This document shows positions 23,954-32,234 of a stretch of 64,000 nucleotides of DNA, piece by piece. The notes beneath the pieces were generated by a model that did not search any database, was not told the DNA's origin, and worked only from the letters and a program-made list of their open reading frames with translations. Positions within the stretch are counted from its first letter, which is position 1. Each line of letters begins with the position of its first letter. Origin of the DNA: Actinoallomurus iriomotensis (GTDB taxonomy: Bacteria; Actinomycetota; Actinomycetes; Streptosporangiales; Streptosporangiaceae); contig NZ_BSTJ01000003.1 of assembly GCF_030269445.1 (NCBI RefSeq), positions 1 through 64,000 on the forward strand, in the 5' to 3' direction. Both the position numbers and the translations under genes were made by a program.

Positions 23954-25608
23954 CGCTCCTCCAGGTACCGGTGCACGAGAGTGACCGCCATCGCGCCCTC
24001 GCCGACCGCCGAGGCGACACGTTTGACCGACTGTGAGCGTACGTCTCCGGCGACGAAAACGCCCGGCACCGACGACTCCAGGTACAGCGGATCGCGGTCG
24101 AGTGGCCAGCCCTGCGGGCGCCGCCCCTCGGCGAGAAGGTCCGGGCCGGTACGGACGAAGCCGTGCTGGTCGCGCAGGATCGACTCGCCGAGCCAGTCGG
24201 TGTACGGGGCCGCGCCGATGAAGACGAACAGGTGCCCGCACGGCACCGTCTCGGTCGTGCCGCTCTCCCGCTCGCAGAGCGTGATGGACTCGAGATGATC
24301 GTCGCCGTGGGCCTCGACGACGCTCGTGCCGACGCGTACGTGCACGTTCTCGATGGCCCTGAGCTGCTCGATCAGGTAGTGCGACATCGACTGCTCCAGC
24401 GACGCGCCCCGTACGACGAGGGTGACGGACCGGGCGTGGCGGGAGAAGAACACGGCGGCCTGGCCGGCGGAGTTCGCGCCGCCGACGATGTAGACGTCCT
24501 CGCCGCTGCACGCCTGCGCCTCAGTGGACGCCGATCCGTAGTACACGCCGCGGCCGGTGAGGTCGCCGCAGCCGGTGGCCTCCAGCGACCGGTACGCCAC
24601 GCCGCTCGCCAGCACCACCGCGTGGGCCGCGATCTCGCTGCCGTCGCTGAAGGTGATCACCCTGGCCGAGCCGCGCGCCTCCAGGCCGACCACGTCGCGC
24701 GCGGTGAGCACCTCGGCGCCGAACTTGCGCGCCTGCCGGCGGGCCCGCTCGGTGAGCTGGCTGCCGGACACGCCGTCGGGGAAGCCGAGGTAGTTCTCGA
24801 TCCGAGAGCTCTGACCGGCCTGACCGCCGGTCGCCTGCCGCTCGACGAGGACGGTCCGCAGGCCCTCCGAGGCGCCGTACACCGCCGCGCCCAGGCCCGC
24901 GGGTCCGCCGCCGATGACGATCAGGTCGTAGAACTCGGCGGCCGGCTCGGTGGACAGGCCGACCACGGCGGCGATCTCCGCTCCGGTCGGCGCACGCAGC
25001 GCCTTGCCGTCCGGAGTGATCACCACCGGGATGTCCCCCGACCCGAGACCGGCCGCCTCGAGCAGCCGGCAGCCCTCCGGCTCGTCCACCGAGTACCAGC
25101 GGTACGGCACGGAGTTGCGGGCCAGGAAGTCACGCACCTCGTACGTCGGGGCCGACCACCGATGGCCGATGACCTTGGTCTCCTCCACGGGCCGGTCACC
25201 GACCGCGCGCCAGGTCTCCACCAGCGCGTCCACGACCGGATAGAGCTTCTCCTCCGGCGGGTCCCAGGGCTTGAGCAGGTAGTGGTCGACGTCCACCACG
25301 TTGATCGCCTGGATGGCGGCGTCGGTGTCGGCGTACGCGGTGAGCAGCGCCCGCCGCGCGTGCGGGAACAGGTCCATCGCCTGCTCGAGAAACGCGATGC
25401 CGTCCATCTGCGGCATGCGGTAGTCGGCGAGCATCGCCGCGACGGTGTCACCACGCAGCTTGATCTCACGCAACGCTTCGAGCGCGTCCTGCCCCGAGTC
25501 GGCCCGTACCACCCGGAATTCCTGTCCGTACCGGCGTCTGAGGTCACGGGCCACCGCCCGGGACACCGACGGATCGTCATCCACGGTCAACAAGATCGGC
25601 ATCCCCAT
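23950..25608 (-). CDS. Response-regulator receiver fused to glutaredoxin-like and thioredoxin-reductase-like domains
   Basis: 552 residues in three parts. About 1-130 is a CheY-like receiver with the acidic pair DDD, phospho-Asp in MLADYRMPQMDG, Thr in LLTAYADT and Lys in YLLKPWDP. About 140-215 is a glutaredoxin-like fold, but its active site reads GHRWSAPTYEVRDFL with no cysteine. About 225-552 is a thioredoxin-reductase-like FAD/NAD domain (DLIVIGGGPAGLGAAVYGA, VYIVGGANSAGQAAVFF, GVFVAGDVR). The redox CxxC of true TrxR is replaced by GSASTEAQACSG. It probably binds FAD/NAD(P)H and is switched by the kinase, but cannot act as an ordinary disulfide reductase. Confidence 0.88.
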   Translation of the reverse strand: MGMPILLTVDDDPSVSRAVARDLRRRYGQEFRVVRADSGQDALEALREIKLRGDTVAAMLADYRMPQMDGIAFLEQAMDLFPHARRALLTAYADTDAAIQAINVVDVDHYLLKPWDPPEEKLYPVVDALVETWRAVGDRPVEETKVIGHRWSAPTYEVRDFLARNSVPYRWYSVDEPEGCRLLEAAGLGSGDIPVVITPDGKALRAPTGAEIAAVVGLSTEPAAEFYDLIVIGGGPAGLGAAVYGASEGLRTVLVERQATGGQAGQSSRIENYLGFPDGVSGSQLTERARRQARKFGAEVLTARDVVGLEARGSARVITFSDGSEIAAHAVVLASGVAYRSLEATGCGDLTGRGVYYGSASTEAQACSGEDVYIVGGANSAGQAAVFFSRHARSVTLVVRGASLEQSMSHYLIEQLRAIENVHVRVGTSVVEAHGDDHLESITLCERESGTTETVPCGHLFVFIGAAPYTDWLGESILRDQHGFVRTGPDLLAEGRRPQGWPLDRDPLYLESSVPGVFVAGDVRSQSVKRVASAVGEGAMAVTLVHRYLEER

Positions 25609-25743
25609 AAACAGCGAGTATTCCAGGCGAGTGCCGTCCGGACGAGAGCAGCCCGGCGGGTGGCCTCCGGCCGCCTACGGCGCTGACCTGGTAACCCACC
25701 GGAGTGGAAGCGCGACGGGGCGTTCCTCGCTACCCTGCTCGGC

Positions 25744-26169
25744 GTGAATCGGCGACACAGGTGGACTTCGGTTCTGGTTCCGACCGTCATGGCGCGCCGT
25801 CTCTGGGCCCGGTTCGAGGTCGTTCCGTTCCGCTACGGCGTGACAGCGCTGGCCGGCACCATCGTGGCGGCCGGCCTGCTGGTCGCGGTGCTGACCGCCG
25901 GCGGCGGGTCGTCCGGAGACGCCGCCGCGCGCCCCCGGCCGAGCCGCAGCCCGGTGGAGGCGGCGCCGCCCGCGCCGACCTGGGGCACGTACGTACCGCC
26001 CCGGCCGGAGCCGACCCCCGTACCCGCGCGGCCCCTGGTCACCTCGGTGCCCTCCCATCCCCGGGCCACCCACGCGCCCTCCCATTCGAGCCCGGCCACG
26101 GCCTGCCCGACGAGCCTGAAGAAATGGCCGTGGGTCTGGGAGGTGTGCAGGCGCAGATCGAACGGATGA
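25744..26169 (+). CDS. Small membrane-anchored Pro-rich protein of unknown function
   Basis: 141 residues from GTG. A basic N-terminus precedes a single helix (about 33-52, VTALAGTIVAAGLLVAVLTA). A Pro/Ser/Thr/His-rich extracytoplasmic tail follows, ending with Cys-Pro and WPWVWEVCRRR, so two tail cysteines could pair. No family is recognised. It lies between the signalling pair and the M15 peptidase and may belong with the envelope genes. Confidence 0.55.
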   Translation: MNRRHRWTSVLVPTVMARRLWARFEVVPFRYGVTALAGTIVAAGLLVAVLTAGGGSSGDAAARPRPSRSPVEAAPPAPTWGTYVPPRPEPTPVPARPLVTSVPSHPRATHAPSHSSPATACPTSLKKWPWVWEVCRRRSNG

Positions 26170-26268
26170 ACCCGTGTCCCGGCCGTCACAGACAGGCGTC
26201 GGATCACACTGGCACCTGTAGTACGGTCGAGCAGCGTCACACAGTCGCCCGCCCCCGGAAGGATCCCC

Positions 26269-27327
26269 GTGCGAAGCCCTCGTCCGGTGGCGCTGATCGC
26301 GGCGGTCTCGGTGTTCATGTCGTTGTGGGTGACCGGTGCCTCGGACCGGTCCTCCGCCTCTCAGACACCCTCGCCCAGCAGCGTCGAAGCTCTCCGCAAG
26401 CAGGCCGACAAGGCCAGTGCGGAGCTGGCCAAGGCGACCAAGACGTGGGAGGACCGCAACAAGAAGTTGAAGGCCTCCGAGGAGAAGCTGAAGCAGACCC
26501 TGGCGGACCTGGGCGTCGCCGACGAGCAGCTCAACCAGATCCGCGAGCCCCTGGCGCGCCTGGCCGCCAACACGTACAAGGATCCGGGGGCGCTCGGGAT
26601 ACCGGCGCTGATCGGCGGCAAGGACCCCGACCAGGACCTCGCGGCGGCGACCGACCTGACGATGTTGTCCAACGACCAGAAGACGCTCATCGACAAGGGA
26701 AACCAGCTGCGCAAACAGCATGAGCAGCTGGCCGCCACGGCCCAGGATCTGCAGTCGCGCAACGCGATCGAGCAGACCCGGCTGCAGCAGGAGGTCAGCG
26801 GCCTGAAGTCGCGCGCCGCCGCGCTGACGGCACAGCTGACCGCGGCGCTCAAGAAGCTGGACCCGAGCACGCGGCTCCGGCTGACCTGCAAGAAGAGCCT
26901 GGTCTCCGAGGCCCGCAAGTTCCCGAACGGACTGATCCCGGCGCGATACCTGTGCAAGCTCCCGCAGCCGGGCCGGTCCCTGCGCGCCGACGCGGCGCTG
27001 GCCTTCTACAACCTGAACGACGCGTACAAGCGCCGGTTCGGGGTGCAGATGTGCCTGACCGACTCCTACCGGCCACTCGCCGAACAGCAGCGCATCTACG
27101 CCGACCGCCCGGGCATGGCGGCGGTGCCGGGCCACAGCAACCACGGGTACGGCACGGCCGTGGACCTCTGCGGCGGCGTGCAGAGCCAGGGTTCGGCGGA
27201 GTTCAACTGGCTCCAGGCGAACTCCAAGAAGTACGAGTTCTTCCACCCGTCGTGGGCGTACAGCAGCCCGTTCGAGCCGTGGCACTGGGAGTACACGAAG
27301 GAGAACACCCCGACCAGCAGCGACTGA
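26269..27327 (+). CDS. Exported M15-family D,D-carboxypeptidase with long coiled coil
   Basis: 352 residues from GTG. There is a signal peptide (1-29). Coiled coil runs about 38-200 with heptads such as LRKQADKASAELAKATK. The C-terminal 120 residues are a VanY/M15 domain with zinc motif GHSNHGYGTAVDLCGG (His and Asp) and the final EPWHWEY (His). Four cysteines in the catalytic part suggest disulfides. The family trims the terminal D-Ala of peptidoglycan stems. The coiled coil resembles those used to reach or regulate wall targets. It pairs functionally with the L,D-transpeptidase 1 kb away. Confidence 0.87.
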   Translation: MRSPRPVALIAAVSVFMSLWVTGASDRSSASQTPSPSSVEALRKQADKASAELAKATKTWEDRNKKLKASEEKLKQTLADLGVADEQLNQIREPLARLAANTYKDPGALGIPALIGGKDPDQDLAAATDLTMLSNDQKTLIDKGNQLRKQHEQLAATAQDLQSRNAIEQTRLQQEVSGLKSRAAALTAQLTAALKKLDPSTRLRLTCKKSLVSEARKFPNGLIPARYLCKLPQPGRSLRADAALAFYNLNDAYKRRFGVQMCLTDSYRPLAEQQRIYADRPGMAAVPGHSNHGYGTAVDLCGGVQSQGSAEFNWLQANSKKYEFFHPSWAYSSPFEPWHWEYTKENTPTSSD

Positions 27328-27518
27328 CCCGGGGAAACGCCCCTCCTCCGCTCCCGCCGCGGCGAGCCGACGAGCGAGCGAAGCCGCCGGTGAGGAACGA
27401 GCCGCCCGCGCAGCGCATGAGAAAACGGACGCGACCGGCCAACGCGCGGCAGACCCACGAGCGAGTGGAACGGCCACGCCGCGGGTGAGGGCGAGCGTGG
27501 CCGTGGATCGTCCGAGCG

Positions 27519-27560
27519 GTTCGAGGGCCCCGCGCCGGTGGCGGCGCGGGGCCCTCGAAC
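27519..27560. terminator. Strong hairpin between convergent envelope genes
   Basis: An 18-bp perfect stem, GTTCGAGGGCCCCGCGCC with its complement, closes on a short loop between the M15 peptidase (plus) and the LPVTG protein (minus). A CTTGC tail is the only T-rich hint. It probably acts in both directions. The rest of 27328-27602 shows no gene. Confidence 0.7.
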
Positions 27561-27602
27561 GTGTGCTTGCGGCGGCCTGGTCAGGGGCCGCCAACCGGTG
27601 GG

Positions 27603-28265
27603 TCAGCCGGTGACCGGAAGGTCGCTGGGCACCGGGGTCGGCTTGGGGGCCTCGCCGGACGACTGGCCGGCGCAGGTCGCGGACGAGATGGCGATCGTCT
27701 GGCTCTTGCCGAGCGCCTGCACCGCGAGTTCGAGCGCGGTGACCGTGATGCTGCCGTCAGCGTTGTGGACCTGCTTGTTGACCGTGACCTGCACGCCGCC
27801 GAGCCCCTCGACCGGGACGGTGATGCGGCTGTTGGGGGACGTACCGGCCTGGATGGCGCGTCCCGCCAGGCGTACGTCCACGAGGCGGGAGGAGCCGGCG
27901 CCGTCGTCGCACCGGGCCGAGATCAGCTTGGCGGACAGGACGGCCTTGGGGCTGATGGCGGCCTTGGCGATCTTGAGGTCGGCCACGCTGGCCTCCGCGT
28001 GGCCGGGGACGGCGCGCGTGTGGATCACGGACAGGTGGACCAGCGGGCTGGCCGGTACGGAGACGACGCTCCGGGACCTGGGCCCGGACTCGGAGGACAC
28101 CACGGGCGTCCGGGGGATGTTCACCAGGCCGACGGCGGAGATGCCGAAGGCCGAGGACGGACTGCCGCCGCCGGTCGCGGAGGCCGCCGGCACGACGGCG
28201 GCGGCAGCGGCCACCGGAGCCGCGATGACGCCCGCGATCACGCCGTATCTCAGTCGTTTACGCAT
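27603..28265 (-). CDS. Exported choice-of-anchor-P-type protein ending in LPVTG
   Basis: 220 residues from MRKRLRYGVIAGVIAAP with a clear signal peptide (1-30) and RBS TAGGAGAGAG. The body is beta-rich and matches the actinobacterial 'choice-of-anchor P' pattern (GLVNIPRTP, ISARCDDG, VQVTVNKQVHNADGSITVTALEL). A Cys pair occurs at ARCDDG and SATCAGQ. The protein stops right at LPVTG. A sortase signal normally continues with a hydrophobic helix and basic residues, and neither is present, so sortase anchoring is doubtful. Confidence 0.75.
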   Translation of the reverse strand: MRKRLRYGVIAGVIAAPVAAAAAVVPAASATGGGSPSSAFGISAVGLVNIPRTPVVSSESGPRSRSVVSVPASPLVHLSVIHTRAVPGHAEASVADLKIAKAAISPKAVLSAKLISARCDDGAGSSRLVDVRLAGRAIQAGTSPNSRITVPVEGLGGVQVTVNKQVHNADGSITVTALELAVQALGKSQTIAISSATCAGQSSGEAPKPTPVPSDLPVTG

Positions 28266-28344
28266 TGTTGTCTCTCTCCTAATGGGGGTGATGGCTTCCC
28301 GAGGAAGCCAGGACGGCACGTCGTGCCGATGTGACCGGTCTGAG

Positions 28345-29208
28345 CTAGCCGGAGATCTGCACCGGCGTGCCGAGCGGGACCTTGGACAGCTGCCGCAGCG
28401 CGTCCGCCGGCACCCGTACGCAGCCGTGCGTGACGGCCTGCCCGAACACCGACTTCTGCGGCCAGCCATGGAACGCCACGGTGCCCGGCCCTCCGCCGAA
28501 CGTGTCGAGCGAGTCGGAGTGCGCGCCGACCGGCAGGATCAGCGGGCTGTAGGTGGCCTTCGCCGGGGCGAGCGAGGCGAGGATGAACGTACGCCCGGTG
28601 GGCGTCGGGGTCTTGGGCGCACCAACGGCGACGGTCCAGGTGCCGAGCGACTTGCCGGACTTGAGCAGGGTGAGCCGACGCGCGGAGGTGTCGACCTTCA
28701 CGTCGTACGGGCTGTGCGCCGTCTCCACCTTGCCGTTGCCGGAGGGGATCCAGCCGGCCGCGCCGTTGGGACGGCTCGGCAGCAGCACGCGCTCCCAGCC
28801 GGGCTTGGTCTCGACGACGGGAACCCAGGTCGGCCCGCCCAGTTCCTTGGCCGGCAGTGTCGCCACCGGCTGACCGCCGGGGGTCACGGAGACGGGCAGC
28901 GCCGCGGTGGGGTGGACGACGGTGCCGTCGGCGGACGCGAGCGCGGCGGTGTCCTTGGGGATGTTCTTGAGGGTCGTGAAGGTGGTCGCCTCCGGCAGCT
29001 TGCCGGTCGGAGCCGAACTCCCGGCGGCCGAGGACGTGGAGGGGCTCTTGCTCTTCCCTCCACAGCCCGTCACGAGCGTCGCGATGGCCGTCACGGCCAC
29101 GGCGCCCACCATCAGACTGCGCGAGCCCCCGACCGGCGAACACACCGAAACCGATCGCCCGAGCCGAGCCCGCGTGGAGCGATTGCGCACGAAAACTCCA
29201 AAGATCAC
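28345..29208 (-). CDS. L,D-transpeptidase lipoprotein (YkuD domain)
   Basis: 287 residues. The lipobox is IATLVTGC at about 42-49, after an unusually long basic N-terminus, so the start may be the inner MVGAVAVTA. A Ser/Thr-rich linker and an SH3-like segment (WVPVVETKPGWERVLLP) precede the YkuD domain with FHGWPQKS and catalytic AVTHGCVRVP (Thr where SHGC is usual). These enzymes form 3-3 cross-links in peptidoglycan using a catalytic Cys. It is tandem with the LPVTG-protein gene, 79 bp upstream of it. Confidence 0.9.
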   Translation of the reverse strand: MIFGVFVRNRSTRARLGRSVSVCSPVGGSRSLMVGAVAVTAIATLVTGCGGKSKSPSTSSAAGSSAPTGKLPEATTFTTLKNIPKDTAALASADGTVVHPTAALPVSVTPGGQPVATLPAKELGGPTWVPVVETKPGWERVLLPSRPNGAAGWIPSGNGKVETAHSPYDVKVDTSARRLTLLKSGKSLGTWTVAVGAPKTPTPTGRTFILASLAPAKATYSPLILPVGAHSDSLDTFGGGPGTVAFHGWPQKSVFGQAVTHGCVRVPADALRQLSKVPLGTPVQISG

Positions 29209-29390
29209 GAGAATTGGAACATGAGGGGTGGGGGATCTTGCGAGCCCTTAATCTCGCAGGAGAGTCACATAATTACCACATGTAACGATGGCCTGTAGGC
29301 GGAGTGGCACAAAGGGGTTGCGACGCTGTCGGATTACATCTGACTTGTTACGTAAATCCCTGAACGTCCCGTGTGTCCGACGTCGGCCGA

Positions 29391-29555
29391 CGTCGTGCTC
29401 GCCGCCCCGACGCCCCCCAGCGGATCGGCACCGAGATCCGCGTCGACGGCGGCGTCGCGGACGCCGTGACAGTGGGCCTCACCGACCGGGCGAGCATCCG
29501 CGCGGCACTCGACCGCGTCGAGGAGGTGCACGGCCGGCTCGGCAGAGGACGACCA
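29391..29555 (+). pseudogene. Remnant of an SDR gene
   Basis: One frame reads IRVDGGVADAVTVGLTDRASIRAALDRVEEVHGRL. This fits the stretch between the nucleotide loop and the NNAG motif of a classical SDR (usually VTDRASVRAALDRVEAEHGRLD). Neither the Rossmann start nor the catalytic half exists; the sequence moves into a repeat tract. It is a short gene fragment. Confidence 0.5.
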
Positions 29556-29674
29556 GGGTCACGCGCTGGCGGCCGGTGCACCGCGAGGCGCCCACGAACT
29601 GTAAGGCGTTGTCGAGCATGCGGACCTCGCGGCCCGGACAGCGTCCAGCCAAGACACGGTCGCGAACGCCGTGG

Positions 29675-30060
29675 ACGAGGACCGCACGGACACGAACGGC
29701 CGGCCCGAACGGCGCGGACTAGAACACCGTGGGCGAGGACCGCGCAGGCACGCACGGGGCGGCCCGAACGACGTAGCCGAGAACGGCGCGAGCGAGGACC
29801 ACGCGCGCCCGAACGGCGCGGACTCGAACGGCGTGGGCGAGGACCGCGCGGGCACGCACAGGGCAGGCCGAACGGCGTGGGCGAGAACGGCGTGAGCGAG
29901 GACCACGCGGGCACGCACGGGGCGGGCCGAAGGGCGTAGGCGAGAACGGCGTGGGCGAGGACCGAGCGGGCACGCACGGCACGACCCGAACGGCGTGGGC
30001 GAGGACCACGCGCGCACGCACGGGGCGGACCGAACGGCGTGGGCGAGAACGGCGTGGGTG
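29675..30060. repeat. Modular minisatellite of 15-nt (A) and 29-nt (B) units
   Basis: Module A is GAACGGCGTGGGCGA. Module B starts GGACCACGCGGGCACGCACG and ends GGGGCGGGCC. The order is roughly B', AAB, AAB(short), AAB, AAB, AAB, AB, AA. An AAB unit is 59 nt, others 44-45, so the period is not a multiple of three and any peptide changes frame every unit. Long open frames on both strands here are therefore not credible genes. No gene is seen in 29209-30304 apart from the SDR remnant. Confidence 0.85.
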
Positions 30061-30304
30061 AGACGAGCGCCTGGGCGAGGTCCGCCGCGTCGCCGAGGGC
30101 GATGCAAGTCGCCGGCCATGACCGCTGGACCGCCGCCCGTCGCCGTTCGGGGGAGCAGCGGGTGATCCCACGAACGACGGCACGACCCGGCGGGGCGGCT
30201 GGAACCGTCCGTGATCGGACGGCTCTGGCTGTTGATTTCTCTGGGATGGCTATGGAAGATGAAAACCGTTCCCGAAAAGCGTGGCCGACCCGACAGGAGA
30301 ATCC

Positions 30305-30691
30305 ATGTCGTTGACCGTGTCCCCGCAACTTGTTCAGCAGGCGCAGCTTGGCGAGGTCGATGACGCCGCGTTCCTCGACTGCGTCCGAGACTCCCTGCCG
30401 TACGCCTGGAAGGTCGTCACCGGCCTGATCGACGAGCTTCGGGTCGGCGATGCCGACTTCACCGATAACCAGACCCCGCCCCCCGACGAGGTCGCCCGCG
30501 GGCAGCTCCTGCGGATGATGGCCAGCGACGCCATGCGCTCGGCGATCGAGCGGCACTTCGACGTACGCCTCGCGTTCCAGAACTGCCACCGGGTCGCGGC
30601 CTTCCGGCCGAGTGCCCGGCAGGCATACGACGACTTCGTCACCGCACGCGAGCAGATCCTCAACCAGAAGCCCGAACTCGTCGACTGCTGA
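30305..30691 (+). CDS. SCO5389-family conserved protein
   Basis: 128 residues from MSLTVSPQLVQQAQLGEVDDAAFL after AGGAG. It is a small, acidic, helical cytoplasmic protein conserved in streptomycetes and relatives. Recognisable stretches are DCVRDSLPYAWKVVTGLIDEL and RQAYDDFVTAREQILNQ. No enzymatic motif is visible and no function is known to me. A sequence resembling the left part of the Zur-like box (TGAAAACCGTT, 30260-30270) precedes it. A strong hairpin follows. Confidence 0.75.
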   Translation: MSLTVSPQLVQQAQLGEVDDAAFLDCVRDSLPYAWKVVTGLIDELRVGDADFTDNQTPPPDEVARGQLLRMMASDAMRSAIERHFDVRLAFQNCHRVAAFRPSARQAYDDFVTAREQILNQKPELVDC

Positions 30692-30707
30692 GGGATCCCC
30701 CTTCCCG

Positions 30708-30741
30708 GGTGCCCGGACCGCCTTCGCGGCGTCCGGGCACC
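30708..30741. terminator. Bidirectional hairpin
   Basis: GGTGCCCGGAC pairs perfectly with GTCCGGGCACC. An inner CGCC/GGCG extends the stem to a TTCG tetraloop. It lies between the convergent SCO5389-family and CooC-like genes. Confidence 0.75.
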
Positions 30742-30778
30742 ACCACGTTCGGACACGACCCGGCGGACGGCCCGTCCG

Positions 30779-31750
30779 TCAGAGCGGGGCGGGGGTGGCA
30801 GTGTGCGACGGACCCAGGACGAAGCCGGGGTCGATCTGGGCTTCCAGGTCTTGGCCGGTCGCGGCGTTGGCCCAGGCTCGGGCGTTCTTCACGTGGAACT
30901 CGATCGCCTGGCGAGTGAACTTGTCCCAGTCCTTCGCCTGGCCGTCGACGGCCGCCTGGAGGCTCGCCAGCGCCGAGCGGTCGTCCGGGGACAGGTCGGA
31001 GATGCTCATGGGACGGCCCTGCTCCATCGCCCGTACGGCGGCGGACTGGCCCACGCAGCACAGCAACGCGTCGCCCACGCTCTCGCGGAGGAACGCCACG
31101 TCGTCGGCGTCGTGGACCTTGTTGCCGATGACCCGCAGGGCGACGTCGTAGTCCGCGGCGTAGTCGACCCACTGGCGGTAGACGGCGACGCCCTTCCTCG
31201 TCGGCTCGGCGACGAGGAACGTCAGGTCGAAGCGGGTGAACATGCCCGACGCGAACGACTCGGCGCCGGCCGTACAGTCGACCACCGCGTATTCGCCCGG
31301 GCCGTCGACCAGGTGGTTGAGGTAGAGCTCGACGGCGCCCGTCTTGGAGTGGTAGCACGCGACGCCCAGATCCTCGTCGGTGAACGGCCCGGTGACCATG
31401 AGCCTGGCCCCGGCCACCTCGGTGGACAGCTTGGTGTGAATGGGGTCGTCGCCGCCCAGCCGGAGCAGGCGTGAGCCGGTGCCGGGCGGAGTGGTCTTCA
31501 CCATGGACGCGGTGGAGGTGATGCGGGGGTTGGCTCCGCGCAGGTACGTCTTGATGTCGGACAGGTGCTCCCCCATCGCCGGGATCGTGGCCGCCGCCTC
31601 CTCCGACATGCCCAACGCGACCCCGAGATGCTGGTTGATGTCGGCGTCGATCGCGACCACCGGCGCGCCCGCGGCCACCAGATGCCGGACGAACAGCGAG
31701 GACAACGTCGTCTTTCCGCTGCCGCCCTTACCGACAAAAGCGATCTTCAC
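30779..31750 (-). CDS. CooC/MinD-like P-loop ATPase
   Basis: 323 residues from GTG after GGGAGGGACC. The deviant Walker A reads MKIAFVGKGGSGKTTLSSLF (KGGxGKT, signature lysine), the switch I Asp is in VVAIDADINQHLG, and YAVVDCTAGAES is Walker-B like. The closest pattern is the CooC/nitrogenase-iron-protein class. CooC inserts nickel into CO dehydrogenase, but no CODH gene is near, so partner and cargo are unknown. The reading frame extends 16 codons upstream without a better start. It has its own 480-bp upstream region. Confidence 0.82.
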   Translation of the reverse strand: MKIAFVGKGGSGKTTLSSLFVRHLVAAGAPVVAIDADINQHLGVALGMSEEAAATIPAMGEHLSDIKTYLRGANPRITSTASMVKTTPPGTGSRLLRLGGDDPIHTKLSTEVAGARLMVTGPFTDEDLGVACYHSKTGAVELYLNHLVDGPGEYAVVDCTAGAESFASGMFTRFDLTFLVAEPTRKGVAVYRQWVDYAADYDVALRVIGNKVHDADDVAFLRESVGDALLCCVGQSAAVRAMEQGRPMSISDLSPDDRSALASLQAAVDGQAKDWDKFTRQAIEFHVKNARAWANAATGQDLEAQIDPGFVLGPSHTATPAPL

Positions 31751-31796
31751 GGTCCCTCCCAGGACGGACGGGCGCCGACGGGTGGCCGGCACCGGC

Positions 31797-31832
31797 ACAG
31801 CGCTCCGTACAGCGCTTCCGCTGACAGAGCGT
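31797..31832. promoter_or_regulatory. Spaced ACAGCGCT direct repeats upstream of the CooC-like gene
   Basis: ACAGCGCT occurs at 31797 and 31809, and a variant ACAGAGCGT at 31824, i.e. spacings of 12 and 15 nt. The AGCGCT core is self-complementary. The repeats lie 47-82 bp before the GTG start and may be a multi-site operator. No regulator can be named. Confidence 0.35.
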
Positions 31833-31928
31833 TGATCTGGTTGCTACATAGCGTGACAGCACCACGACAGGCGGGGATAGCGGTGACCGCCGGCTGTGGA
31901 TGACCGCCGGGAGAAACTCTACCGATAG

Positions 31929-31943
31929 TGAAAACCGTTTTCA
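31929..31943. promoter_or_regulatory. Perfect Zur-like box
   Basis: TGAAAACCGTTTTCA is a perfect 7-1-7 palindrome and fits the actinobacterial Zur motif (TGAAAAT/C core). It lies 179 bp before the CooC-like gene and 291 bp past the end of the zur-like gene. The surrounding stretch, 31751-32234, holds no other gene that I can support. Confidence 0.65.
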
Positions 31944-32234
31944 TGCTTTCCAGGCCGACGGGCCTGCGGCGGCGGCAGGGACAGGGGGGCGGTAGCCCGG
32001 GAGGCCGCGGGCTCAATTGGCCGCAGCCGCAGGGGACAGGGATGGCGACCGCGGATCTACGGGAACGTGCTCAAGCAGCCACGGACCCCGAGGGCGCACG
32101 GCTCAAGTGGTCACGGACTCGGGTGGCCCCGATACGGACAGGGGATGGCTACGGCAGAGTCGCGATCGTCGGGCTCACACGACCGCGGCGGGCGGCCTCG
32201 GCGAAGGTCGGTCGCGGGTGGCGGCGCCGGGTTC

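Noticed and set aside
29675-30060. Possible CRISPR array
   Set aside because: There are no unique spacers between equal repeats; modules are tandem and nested, and no cas gene is near.
29348-30589. 413-codon open frame on the minus strand across the minisatellite
   Set aside because: The 59/44-nt repeat period changes reading frame every unit, its end runs antisense through the SCO5389-family gene, and no protein family is recognisable. It is open only because of GC bias.
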